From the NCBI RefSeq assembly GCF_001189235.2, contig NZ_LFIP02000011.1:169491-233490 (forward strand): a DNA stretch of 64,000 bases. The letters are read 5' to 3'. The notes under the pieces were generated by a model. The model was not told the DNA's origin, did not search any database, and was given only the letters and a program-made list of their open reading frames with translations. The position numbers were made by a program, and so were the translations under genes. Positions 1 to 7,664 of this stretch are shown here, piece by piece (the stretch's first letter is position 1; each line of letters begins with the position of its first letter). This DNA comes from Bradyrhizobium embrapense (GTDB lineage Bacteria > Pseudomonadota > Alphaproteobacteria > Rhizobiales > Xanthobacteraceae).

Positions 1-2
1 CG

Positions 3-1835
3 ATGAAACTGAGTGCCGCGATTGCCGTCGCCCTGATCTCGCCTTGCCTTCCTGCGACGGCGCAGCAAGGCGGAGCCGCGCTCTACGCACAACGCTGCGC
101 GCAGTGTCACGACAGCAGCAACACCGATATCCGCGCCCCGAGCCGCACCGCGCTGCAATCGAAGTCGTTCGATGAGGTTCTCGGTGCGATCACCACCGGT
201 GCGATGGCATCCTTCGCGCAGGGGCTGACCAATGACGAGAGGGCGGCGATCGCCTCGCTCGTCACCGGCAAGACTGCCTCGCAGGCGTCGGCCGACAGTG
301 CAGGCCAATGCGCGCAGGGCGAGGCCGGTTTCCCGCAGCCGATCGACGGACCACGGTGGAACGGCTGGGGCGCGGATCTCAGCAACAGCCGGTTTCAGCC
401 GGCGGCGATGGCCGGCCTCGCGCCAGACCAGGTCCCGCGGCTGCGTCTGAAGTGGGCGTTCGGGTTTCCTGACACGTCGGTCGCCTTCGCTCAGCCGACG
501 GTCATCGGCGGCTTGCTGTTCGTCGGCGGCGGCGACCGCAAGGTGCACGCCCTCGATGCCAAAACCGGATGCACCCGCTGGGTGTTTCCGACCGACGCAC
601 CGGTCAGGGCGGCCATCAGTTTTGCGCCGATGAAAAACGGCCAGTCCGCGATTTTCTTCGGCGATGTGCTCGCCAACGTCTACGCGGTGAATGCGACGAC
701 CGGTGCGCTGATCTGGAAAAGCAAGGTCGAGAATCATCCGGCCGCCCGGATCACCGGTGCGCCAACCTTCTATTCCGGCGTCGTCTATCTCGGGGTGTCA
801 TCGATCGAGGAGGCCACGGGATCTCGGCCCACCTACCAATGCTGCACGTTTCGCGGCAGCGTCGTTGCGCTGAAGGCCGAAACCGGCGCGCAGATATGGA
901 AGACCTACAGCATTTCAGAAGCTCCGCATCCCACCCGGACCAACGCCATCGGGACCCAGCTGTTCGGTCCGGCCGGCGCGTCGGTCTGGTCCGCACCGAC
1001 GATCGATGTGGAGCGCCAGGCGCTCTATGTCGCGACATCGAACAGCTATGCCGATCCGGCGACCGACACCAGCGATGCCATCCTCGCGCTTGATCTAGCG
1101 ACCGGGCGAATGCTTTGGCATCAGCAGGCAACACCCAAGGACAGCTTCGTCGTCGCGTGCTTCGGCACCGACCAGAGCAACTGTCCGCAGGACCGCGGCC
1201 CCGACCACGATTTCGGACAATCGCCCATCCTGGTGACCTTGCATGACGGTCAACGCGAGCTGGTCATCGGCCAGAAATCCGGCGTCGTACATGCACTCGA
1301 TCCCGACCATGAGGGCAAGATCCTGTGGCAGACGCGGATCGGCCAAGGTGGCCCGTTGGGAGGGACCGAATGGGGCTCCGCCGCGGACCAGGACCGAATC
1401 TATGTCGCCAATTCCGACGTGCGGTTTTTGAGAGACGGCTCGAGGCGCCTCAGCTCAAGCGAAGGCGGCGGCCTGTTCGGACTCGATCTTGCGACCGGGA
1501 AAATCGAAATGCAGGTGGCGCCGGTTGCCTGCGGCGACCGCCCCCAATGTAGCCCCGCCCTCTCCGCAGCGGTCACTCTCATTCCCGGCGTCGTCTTCTC
1601 GGGCGGCGTGAGCGGCTTCCTGCGCGCCTACGCCACCGATGATGCGCGGCTGCTTTGGGAGATCGACACCGCGCGCGACTACACGACGGTGAATGGTGTT
1701 CCGGCCCGTGGCGGCGCCATGGACGGGCCCGGATCGGTCGTCGTCGACGGCATGCTGTATGTCAATTCAGGCTATGCGCAATGGGGCGGCCTGCCCGGCA
1801 ACGTGCTGCTGGCCTTCGAGGTCGGCACGCCCTGA
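3..1835 (+). CDS. PQQ-dependent dehydrogenase with N-terminal cytochrome c domain
   Basis: Probable periplasmic quinohaemoprotein that oxidises an alcohol through PQQ and passes electrons to its own haem c; the polyvinyl-alcohol dehydrogenase type is the closest layout I know. The 610-residue protein has a signal peptide (about residues 1-21), one haem motif CAQCH (32-36) and then repeated beta-propeller blades of the form ALDxxTGxxxW (for example near residues 185, 230, 290 and 365). The start lies at the window edge, so its ribosome site cannot be seen, but the signal peptide fits this ATG. It lies on the chromosomal side of the tRNA-Pro fragment, so it is probably native. The substrate cannot be read from the sequence. 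Confidence 0.8.
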   Translation: MKLSAAIAVALISPCLPATAQQGGAALYAQRCAQCHDSSNTDIRAPSRTALQSKSFDEVLGAITTGAMASFAQGLTNDERAAIASLVTGKTASQASADSAGQCAQGEAGFPQPIDGPRWNGWGADLSNSRFQPAAMAGLAPDQVPRLRLKWAFGFPDTSVAFAQPTVIGGLLFVGGGDRKVHALDAKTGCTRWVFPTDAPVRAAISFAPMKNGQSAIFFGDVLANVYAVNATTGALIWKSKVENHPAARITGAPTFYSGVVYLGVSSIEEATGSRPTYQCCTFRGSVVALKAETGAQIWKTYSISEAPHPTRTNAIGTQLFGPAGASVWSAPTIDVERQALYVATSNSYADPATDTSDAILALDLATGRMLWHQQATPKDSFVVACFGTDQSNCPQDRGPDHDFGQSPILVTLHDGQRELVIGQKSGVVHALDPDHEGKILWQTRIGQGGPLGGTEWGSAADQDRIYVANSDVRFLRDGSRRLSSSEGGGLFGLDLATGKIEMQVAPVACGDRPQCSPALSAAVTLIPGVVFSGGVSGFLRAYATDDARLLWEIDTARDYTTVNGVPARGGAMDGPGSVVVDGMLYVNSGYAQWGGLPGNVLLAFEVGTP

Positions 1836-2173
1836 CAACTGCTATTTTCGGATTTGCGCTGGCACGTTGAGCACTACTCGCGACGGACTATTCGTGCTTT
1901 GATGTCGGCCAGGATCGGCTGATAGATCCGACGGGAGGCCTTCTGGTGCTTGGTGACGTGCTACGCAACATCACGTCAGGGGCCGCTTACTCCGCGCCCA
2001 ACAATCGTCCCTTGTCAGGTTCCGAGCGCCGTAGAATCGGAGCGGCTCGCTGTTGCGATTCCCCGATAGCAGGGACATGTCTCACGAGATCGACCGACAT
2101 GGCTGCCGCGCCACAAATAGACGCGCATGTCGTTGCGCGCAAAAAACACAGAAACTATAAGTGCTTGGAAAGA
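1836..2173. other. Non-coding spacer before the tRNA fragment
   Basis: About 340 nt without a convincing reading frame, terminator or repeat. It separates the quinoprotein gene from the tRNA-Pro fragment and would be the original downstream flank of the tRNA if the attachment-site reading is right. Confidence 0.5.
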
Positions 2174-2220
2174 TGGTCGGAGTGGCAGGATTCGAACCTG
2201 CGACCCCTGCGTCCCGAACG
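2174..2220 (-). other. 3' half of tRNA-Pro(CGG), probable attachment-site scar
   Basis: Read on the minus strand this is the 3' part of a tRNA-Pro: the end of the 5' anticodon stem, loop TTCGGGA (anticodon CGG), stem half CGCAG, variable loop GGGTC, a full T arm GCAGG-TTCGAAT-CCTGC, acceptor half CACTCCG, discriminator A and an encoded CCA. Homology stops abruptly at 2220, so the D arm and 5' acceptor strand are missing and it cannot fold as a tRNA. Duplicated tRNA 3' halves are the usual core left by tyrosine integrases. Since the 3' end faces left, the inserted DNA should lie to the right of 2220. Confidence 0.85.
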
Positions 2221-2257
2221 TAATCAGCGGCCGAAAAAATCAACAAAAACAATGAAG

Positions 2258-2315
2258 GTCGATCCTGATTGACCACCTTTATCGCTGTTTGTTCACGGGG
2301 TTTCGGTGGTCAATC
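2258..2315. repeat. Iterated inverted repeats beside the tRNA fragment
   Basis: GATTGACCACC at 2267-2277 is repeated exactly in inverted form at 2305-2315 (GGTGGTCAATC), and a third near-copy GGTCGATC lies at 2258-2265. The arms are too far apart (27 nt) for a normal terminator. Together with their place 40 nt from the tRNA core they could be arm-type sites for an integrase or excisionase; this is inference. Confidence 0.55.
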
Positions 2316-2526
2316 GGTGGTTGGCGTCGGATCTTAAACCAGCGAAACCGACGGTGTGCATAACGATCCGTCGGAGGTTCGAGTCGCTAGAGCGCTACCG
2401 CCTTTCCCCACACCAACCGAACCTGCCGTACATCATCCGATCGCGTGCGTGAGGCCATTCGTAACTTCGTAACGCGCGAGCGAATTCGAGATCCCCAGCA
2501 TGGTCGGTTTTCTTCTATTCACTTGG

Positions 2527-2691
2527 CTAGTCGCTTATCGCCTTTTCAATCTCGACAGCCACTTGCCTAAAGTGAGCCGCCAAGCGTTCGTATAGCTCGC
2601 GCTTTTTATCGTCCGTAGCGCTCATAGCGATCTGGTGCGCCAGATCGGCTTCAGCGCGAAGCTTCTTCACGCTCGATACCATGTCTTCCAT
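2527..2691 (-). CDS. Small helical hypothetical protein (54 aa)
   Basis: A 54-residue, charge-rich, probably all-helical protein beginning MEDMVSSVKKLRAEADLAHQ, with no signal or membrane segment. A good ribosome site (AGGA) lies about 8 nt before the ATG. It follows the 31-residue membrane peptide gene on the same strand, and the two are probably co-transcribed. I do not recognise a function. Confidence 0.6.
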   Translation of the reverse strand: MEDMVSSVKKLRAEADLAHQIAMSATDDKKRELYERLAAHFRQVAVEIEKAISD

Positions 2692-2759
2692 GGCGTTTTC
2701 CTGCACGCTAGGAGCGACCAGTTCGCCTTGATAAGAAACGGCCTCTCCTTTGGCTGGCT

Positions 2760-2855
2760 TCAGGACATGAGGAGGAAGAAGGCCGCGCTCACGGCGAGCC
2801 CCATCAGCCCAAAGCTGAGCACCACGTATTCAACAACCTCAATCTGATCGAACAT
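2760..2855 (-). CDS. Tiny membrane peptide (31 aa)
   Basis: Encodes a 31-residue peptide: a short acidic N terminus (MFDQIEVVEY) followed by one hydrophobic helix of about 20 residues ending at the C terminus. It lies 68 nt upstream of the 54-residue gene on the same strand. No clear ribosome site is visible. Small single-helix proteins of this kind often bind membrane complexes, but nothing here says which. Confidence 0.4.
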   Translation of the reverse strand: MFDQIEVVEYVVLSFGLMGLAVSAAFFLLMS

Positions 2856-3053
2856 ACGCTTTAGTCTGCGCCGCTTGGCAGGCGACCGCATTTAAGTATG
2901 CACGTCAGCGTTGTTGCTGTAACGGGTAACTAGTTCGCTTAAAATCGACTACTGCGATTCACATAGTGAAATGACCGCGGCGCTCGCCAAATGCCCCAAT
3001 GTGCAGATTGCATGTGTCAATTGGGGTATCCAGTGAATTACGCTGAACTGCCT

Positions 3054-3230
3054 ATGCAGGCCAGGTTCCTCGTTCGAATTGGAACCACCGGCTGGATGGT
3101 TTATGACCGAGAACGGAAGGGCCCGGCTCTTCTCAAGAACGGCGATATCGCCGAGAAACTTACCAAGGAGCAGGCCGAACTCATTAAAGCGCGCCTCGTT
3201 CTCCAGCAGCACCGGCACGAGGGAAAATGA
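3054..3230 (+). CDS. Small basic hypothetical protein (58 aa)
   Basis: A 58-residue protein beginning MQARFLVRIGTTGWMVYDRE, with no membrane segment, and a lysine- and glutamate-rich second half. The frame is open upstream to an ATG at 2991, but those codons have low third-position GC, so the ATG at 3054 is preferred. It resembles small conserved proteins of bradyrhizobia that I cannot name. Family and function are unknown. Confidence 0.5.
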   Translation: MQARFLVRIGTTGWMVYDRERKGPALLKNGDIAEKLTKEQAELIKARLVLQQHRHEGK

Positions 3231-3327
3231 AGCAGACTTCGCGTCGCCCGGCCACCTCGCCCTCTACCACGGCGAGCGCTTCCTGCACTGGATCAGGCTC
3301 GCGTCCGGCGATGGCGCGGAGCTTCGA

Positions 3328-3549
3328 GTGAGCGAATTGGTTTCGGTCTCGCTGAAGAACTTGGCCCCCTATGCGATGATCGCTACAGGTTTCGTGATGG
3401 TGCTGGCCGGCCTGATTGCCCGATCGCGGCAGAAGCGATTTGAGGCAGAGCTGGAGAAGACGGAGCCGAGACCACCGGGACAGAAGCCACTAAAGAAGGT
3501 GGCACCCGTTCCGCGTTCATCGAACGCGAAGACAATCGACGCCGATTAG
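3328..3549 (+). CDS. Small single-helix membrane protein (73 aa)
   Basis: A 73-residue protein with one transmembrane helix at about residues 11-31 and a positively charged proline- and lysine-rich tail, so the tail is probably cytoplasmic. A GTG start at 3328 is chosen because GGAG lies 7 nt before it; the frame is open further upstream but in unconvincing sequence. It may form a unit with the 58-residue gene before it. Function unknown. Confidence 0.5.
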   Translation: MSELVSVSLKNLAPYAMIATGFVMVLAGLIARSRQKRFEAELEKTEPRPPGQKPLKKVAPVPRSSNAKTIDAD

Positions 3550-3844
3550 GGCGCCGGGCAAGTCTTAGAGGATCAGGGCTGAAGACAGGCCGTAGTACGG
3601 CCGTCGCAGACATGCCGACGGATTCTCGACCTATCCCAGGTCCGTGAGATCGATGCACAAAAACGGCGCGCTGGCAGTATTCTAGAACGAGATGCCACCT
3701 GGCGGTCGCTGCAAAAGTCGATGCGAGTGACATGTTGGAGGGAGCCGCCGCGCATTTACCTCCGCGGGATGTCTTCTCGATCTTGAACGACGGCTCGGCG
3801 CTTTCGACGGTGTTGCACGATGAGTTTTGGCTTGCCGGGTGCGG

Positions 3845-5248
3845 CTATCGGCGAGAGGCGAGACTCGGTCCTTGTGTCCGCGCTTGATCGGGGAGACTGC
3901 TCTGCAGCGCCGCTCGCCTTTCCGCGACCGCATGATCGAATAGCTCAAGGACGAGGCCAAACACCACCATGTCCTCCTGTTCGATGGCTCCTTCGTCGTG
4001 GCACTTGAGGGTTTCGCCGATGATCGCGTCGACCTCCCGTTGCGATGCCAGCAGATCCTGCTCACACCCAGCATTGCGAACCTCCGATACCGCGGCGAGA
4101 ATGCGGCTGCGATGGCTGGTGTTAACCACCCGTTCGTCCCGGTTCAGATAGCGCCGGAGCCAAGCGGCGGCTGAACCGATCCCGGAGAGAAAAAGTAGGG
4201 CGAACCAGAAGTAGTCGCTGTACTTGTCCAGAAACGTCCGCTCGGTCCCGTTGATGACTGCTGCGGCGCCCCGGTGTACGGAAGGCTCGGCCTCCTTATC
4301 CGTCTCTGGTTTCGTGATGTGCGCCGCGCCGGCCACACGTTGCGTGATCGTATCGCGCACCGCGAAAAGCTGTCGATAGAAGGTCGCTGCCTTGGCTTCC
4401 GACAGTTCTTTTCTGGCCAGGATGAGATGGTTGACGCTGATGGTGTCGATCTTGTCCTCGGGCCAGGCCGGGTTACCGTTGAAGGCGCTGCCGGGGATTT
4501 CATCGGCCTCGTAGCGTGGATGCCGCAGGGCGATCGCCTCAGATGCTTGGATCGGAAGAAACTTCGGCGCCCCGCGCGATCGGGACGTCGCGGCGATGGC
4601 CGCAGCCGTGATCTTGCTATCGAGAGGCCCGACGGCGAGATACGCGTCTAGAGTGTTGTCCTGCGCAAGCTTTTCGATCTCTTCGGTTCCGAATTGGGCC
4701 GTGGCAACCTTGTCGGGCTGCACGCCTGAACCTTCCAGGATTGTCCGCAGGAGCGCGACGTTGGCGCCGGTCTGTCCGATGATGCCGACCTTGTGTCCCG
4801 CGAGATCGGCGATCTCACCGATCTTTGCAGCGCCCTTCTTCTTGGAGTTCTTGCCCGCGCGTGCGGACGGCGACCATATGACGATGTAGTTCTTACGCAG
4901 GACGGCCACCGTCTGCGCATCAGACGGCATGGCGAGGTCGCCGCGACCGATTGCCAGGTCGGTTTTGCCGGCCCCCAGGAATGTAAGGGATTCGGCCGCT
5001 CCGGCGGTAGTGATTGGGGACAATCTAACCGTCCTGCTTTCCTCTTCGAAGGCCTCCGCCATCGCTTGGACCACCTGATGGTCGTCGCTCCCTGAGGGGC
5101 CGACGGCGATCCGGAGGGTCTCCGGCTGCAGGACGTAGAATAGGGCGGCCGCGGCGGCGCCAAAAATGATGAATCCCAAAGCCAGCAGGATCAGGAGCCT
5201 TCGTTGCCGTCGATCGGAGGCACTCCTGACTGCGTCGGACGGTGGCAT
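3845..5248 (-). CDS. TAXI-family TRAP solute receptor with C-terminal membrane anchor
   Basis: Belongs to the TAXI family of extracytoplasmic receptors that serve TRAP carriers. After an N-terminal membrane helix (about residues 18-40) comes the receptor domain, with LRIAVGPSGSDD, then AGKTDLAIGRGD, and HKVGIIGQTGAN. Unlike classic TAXI receptors it carries a second helix near the C terminus and a charged tail, so it is held at the membrane at both ends. The ATG at 5248 has GGGAG 8 nt upstream; in-frame codons further upstream overlap the promoter. No TRAP permease gene is nearby, so it may act as a sensor or use a distant permease. An EcfG-type promoter lies 43 nt upstream. Confidence 0.8.
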   Translation of the reverse strand: MPPSDAVRSASDRRQRRLLILLALGFIIFGAAAAALFYVLQPETLRIAVGPSGSDDHQVVQAMAEAFEEESRTVRLSPITTAGAAESLTFLGAGKTDLAIGRGDLAMPSDAQTVAVLRKNYIVIWSPSARAGKNSKKKGAAKIGEIADLAGHKVGIIGQTGANVALLRTILEGSGVQPDKVATAQFGTEEIEKLAQDNTLDAYLAVGPLDSKITAAAIAATSRSRGAPKFLPIQASEAIALRHPRYEADEIPGSAFNGNPAWPEDKIDTISVNHLILARKELSEAKAATFYRQLFAVRDTITQRVAGAAHITKPETDKEAEPSVHRGAAAVINGTERTFLDKYSDYFWFALLFLSGIGSAAAWLRRYLNRDERVVNTSHRSRILAAVSEVRNAGCEQDLLASQREVDAIIGETLKCHDEGAIEQEDMVVFGLVLELFDHAVAERRAALQSSLPDQARTQGPSLASRR

Positions 5249-5290
5249 CAGCGGACTCCCTAAGCAAGTCCCTGCTGGGAACCTGGGACG

Positions 5291-5315
5291 AACCGTCGCC
5301 GAACCCGAATGTTCC
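5291..5315 (-). promoter_or_regulatory. EcfG-type stress promoter for the TAXI receptor gene
   Basis: On the minus strand GGAAC (5315-5311) is followed after 17 nt by GTT (5293-5291), matching the alphaproteobacterial EcfG consensus GGAAC-N16/17-GTT. The start codon at 5248 is 43 nt downstream. It is back to back with the promoter at 5338-5362. Confidence 0.6.
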
Positions 5316-5337
5316 GTCAGACGCATGCGGACGAACC

Positions 5338-5362
5338 GGAACCTTGCCATCATTGGAGGGTT
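5338..5362 (+). promoter_or_regulatory. EcfG-type stress promoter for the DUF1236 gene
   Basis: GGAAC at 5338-5342, 17 nt, GTT at 5360-5362. Predicted transcription start near 5370, about 30 nt before the ATG at 5401. It forms a divergent pair with the minus-strand site 22 nt to the left. Confidence 0.65.
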
Positions 5363-5400
5363 CTCGACCCTGCCGCATATGGCGGCGAGGAGAGAGAAAG

Positions 5401-5745
5401 ATGAACAAGCTTCTACTGACAGCTGCGATGGTGGCGATGATTTCAACGGGCGCGATGGCGCAGTCCACCGTCACCACCACCACCGGCACCGGACATACTG
5501 CCGCCGTGCAGATCGAGCCGGAATACCGCACGAAGATCCGGTCTTACGTCACCGAACACAAGGTCCGTCCCGTGGAGACCCGCGAGAAGATCGTTGTCGG
5601 TCAGCCGGTGCCGCGCGAAGTCGAGCTCGAGGCGGTCCCTGCCGAGTGGGGTCCCTCGCTCACCAAGTACCGCTATGTCTACTCGGGCGAGCGCGTGATG
5701 CTGGTCGATCCGTCCACCCGAGAGGTCGTTCAGGAGATCGACTAG
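5401..5745 (+). CDS. DUF1236 exported protein (114 aa)
   Basis: A small exported protein with a signal peptide (about residues 1-21, ending AMA) and one DUF1236 domain with the motif VPREVELEAVP and the ending STREVVQEID. DUF1236 proteins are common in Bradyrhizobium and of unknown function; their place behind a stress promoter suggests envelope protection. GGAG precedes the ATG. A larger relative with the same domain is at 8994. Followed by a terminator. Confidence 0.8.
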   Translation: MNKLLLTAAMVAMISTGAMAQSTVTTTTGTGHTAAVQIEPEYRTKIRSYVTEHKVRPVETREKIVVGQPVPREVELEAVPAEWGPSLTKYRYVYSGERVMLVDPSTREVVQEID

Positions 5746-5756
5746 GCCCTCCATTA

Positions 5757-5781
5757 GCGGGTCGCTGTAGAAGCGGCCCGC
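5757..5781 (+). terminator. Hairpin after the DUF1236 gene
   Basis: Stem GCGGGTCGCT / AGCGGCCCGC (10 bp, one G-T pair) with a 5-nt loop, 12 nt after the stop codon. No T run follows, so it is a weak intrinsic terminator at best. Confidence 0.55.
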
Positions 5782-6093
5782 CACTCCATTCCGGCCCCCG
5801 CCGATAGCTGATTTCTCATTTATTTTGTGTTCGTCCGCGGGTGCTGCTGAGCCATGGCTGCGATGCCTGCAGCATCTTGCGTCGAGACGAAGAGCGAGAC
5901 GCCTGCGCGGCTCCGCAGCGGCCCGCGCATCCGAAGCGTTCGGCAAAGCTGCAGAAAAACTGCCTCCGACCGGCGTCTCGCCTTCGAGCGGACCGAGCCA
6001 TTTGCTCGTGGATGGGGTGACGGAATTCTGCCTGCAAAGGCATCGGCCGCGCCTTCCATCGCGCCGCCGCGCTGCGTGCAGATCGACTAGCCG
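5782..6093. other. Gap between convergent genes
   Basis: About 310 nt between the convergent DUF1236 and Gly/Tyr-rich genes. Open frames exist on both strands but none has a ribosome site or a recognisable protein. I see no gene, repeat or further terminator. Confidence 0.4.
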
Positions 6094-6513
6094 TCACCAG
6101 TGGCGGTAGTGGTGATGCCAGTGGTGCCGAATGACCGGATAAGAGCCGCGGTAATAGGCGTAGGCCGGGCGGACGACGCGACGATAGCGATAACCGTAGG
6201 AAGCGGGCGCCGTGTAGTAGGTCGTGGTGTAGCCGCCGCCCCAGCGATACGGCTCATCGTACCCGTAGTCGTAGGCGTACGGGCCGCCATAATAGCCGGC
6301 GCCGTAGTAGCCGGGGCCGCTGTAGTAACCGTAACCCGGTCCCCAGCCGTAAGCCGAAGAGGCGAGCCCGCCGATCACGGCACCGGCAACCAGGCCACCG
6401 GCGATCCCTGATCCCCATCCGCCTCGCCAGTGAGCTTCGGCAGGAGCCGTCGTGGCTACAGAGGCCAGACCGAGGGTGCCGACCATCAATGCCGATATTG
6501 CAAGCTTCTTCAT
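6094..6513 (-). CDS. Gly/Tyr-rich exported protein with His-rich tail (139 aa)
   Basis: Signal peptide (about residues 1-27, ending PAEA), a GxxxG glycine-rich hydrophobic stretch (about 33-50), then repeats rich in glycine, tyrosine and proline, and a C terminus with seven histidines (HHWHHHYRHW). Similar proteins in rhizobia are called hypothetical or sulfur-globule-like. The histidines could bind metal; that is inference. An ATG further upstream is in frame, but the chosen start opens a clean signal peptide. Confidence 0.65.
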   Translation of the reverse strand: MKKLAISALMVGTLGLASVATTAPAEAHWRGGWGSGIAGGLVAGAVIGGLASSAYGWGPGYGYYSGPGYYGAGYYGGPYAYDYGYDEPYRWGGGYTTTYYTAPASYGYRYRRVVRPAYAYYRGSYPVIRHHWHHHYRHW

Positions 6514-6825
6514 CAAGGATATCCTTTCATGTTGCTCGAGCGCCCCGCCAACAACGGGAAAAAACGGCAATGGTTTCGCTCGGCGCCGACGCAGCTTAAC
6601 TCGAGAACATCGAGCTTCCGCCACAACAGGAAGTTCAACGTTGCGTTCAGTGCCGCGCCGCGGAAGCGCTCCATGGCCATTGCCTGACGTGGCCGCGTTA
6701 ACTTTGTTGAGTTCGGCGAGAATCGTCTTACACAGTCGGACTTCTGCGGGCGCCCGAAAAGAACCAGGTGGGACGCGAGGCCCTCAACGGCGTTCCGACA
6801 GGAGGCGATAGGCAGGGGAGGTGCG
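6514..6825. other. Intergenic region without a clear gene
   Basis: About 310 nt between the divergent Gly/Tyr-rich gene and the pseudogene at 6826. No GGAAC-N-GTT site in the right orientation and no convincing frame was found. Confidence 0.4.
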
Positions 6826-7060
6826 GTGAACTTCCAAGTCACTGTGCTCGAGATCCTGGTTAGTATCCCGAGGGGGTTCGCCGTCATGGCCGACCTCAAG
6901 CGCGATATGGCGATTCTGGCGACGAGGGGGCGACTGGGCCGAGCGGACTAAGCGCCTCGCCGCTCGCGCGCCCGAACTCGACATCCTCTCGCATGGTCGC
7001 GCTTCTGAAAGACGGATGGCACATCACTGAGAAGGGTCGTGCCGTGCTTGAGTTAATGCA
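6826..7060 (+). pseudogene. Frameshifted small hypothetical gene
   Basis: Begins with GTG at 6826 behind GGGAGG. The frame reads VNFQVTVLEILVSIPRGFAV and MADLKRDMAILATRG, then breaks near 6930; the sense continues in the next frame as DWAERTKRLAARAPELDI and, after another break near 6990, as LLKDGWHITEKGRAVLEL. Joined, these make one compact protein of the type found as small hypothetical proteins in bradyrhizobia. Two single-base indels therefore disrupt it, or the sequence has errors here. Confidence 0.55.
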
Positions 7061-7264
7061 GGTGGGACCGCCGAGATGCGGACGGAGAACGCCGCGCCTC
7101 GGCAAGCCGTCGGCTTCAGGCCCCACTTCGATGTCCCAGCTTCTTGCCGCCAAGCGCTCTGGCCGAAGCCGGCGCCTGCACCGTCGCCGTGCGGCACGCG
7201 ACACGGCCGCCGAAGCGTGTTGGGTACGTATTCACCGACTCATTTTGGGTGATCGGGAAAAATA

Positions 7265-7289
7265 GGAAACTTTGCTGACGTCTTGAGTT
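7265..7289 (+). promoter_or_regulatory. Possible EcfG-type promoter (one mismatch)
   Basis: GGAAA (7265-7269), 17 nt, GTT (7287-7289), 34 nt before the ATG at 7324. It differs from the consensus by one base in the -35 element, so it is weaker evidence than the exact sites. Confidence 0.3.
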
Positions 7290-7323
7290 ACCAGAAGCTG
7301 GATCGGTCGCCGGGAGCGTGAAG

Positions 7324-7530
7324 ATGGTCGACGGTGTCGTCTTGAAGAATGCCGCGGAGACCGCCTGGACAGTCTACCGGGCGCGCCACTCTGACGTCGG
7401 TCCGCAGGACAGCCGGCGCTGCCTTCTCGAACGCTACCTGCAAAGGAAAGGGGAAGAGCGAGAGAGCGATACCGAAGAACTCGCCGGCTTCGGGATTGCC
7501 TACCTGCACCGCCTCCCCGGAGACGGATGA
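7324..7530 (+). CDS. Small hypothetical protein (68 aa)
   Basis: A 68-residue soluble protein beginning MVDGVVLKNAAETAWTVYRA, rich in charged residues. GGGAG lies 8 nt before the ATG at 7324; a GTG two codons earlier is also possible. Its stop overlaps the next ATG (ATGA), so it is translationally coupled to the membrane peptide. First gene of a probable three-gene unit with the glycosyltransferase. Function unknown. Confidence 0.6.
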   Translation: MVDGVVLKNAAETAWTVYRARHSDVGPQDSRRCLLERYLQRKGEERESDTEELAGFGIAYLHRLPGDG

Positions 7531-7661
7531 AGACGAGCATGAAAATGCTCGTCATACGCGTAGCTCGGGGGAGCACAAGGCCCTTTGCGACGCTGCTCGC
7601 GATCGCCTTTCTCATCTCCGCGGTCGTCGTGATCGGCTTGCGGGTCGTCTTTGGTGACTGA
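7527..7661 (+). CDS. Small one-helix membrane protein (44 aa)
   Basis: A 44-residue protein with a basic N terminus and one hydrophobic helix at about residues 21-41, ending VVFGD. Its ATG overlaps the stop of the gene before (ATGA), and the glycosyltransferase ATG follows 3 nt after its stop. The tight packing on both sides is the main evidence that it is translated. Possibly a membrane partner of the glycosyltransferase; that is inference. Confidence 0.55.
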   Translation: MKTSMKMLVIRVARGSTRPFATLLAIAFLISAVVVIGLRVVFGD

Positions 7662-7664
7662 TCG

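Noticed and set aside
2370..2395. Sequence GGAGGTTCGAGTC resembling a tRNA T arm
   Set aside because: No acceptor stem, anticodon arm or continuation; too short to call a tRNA or second attachment site.
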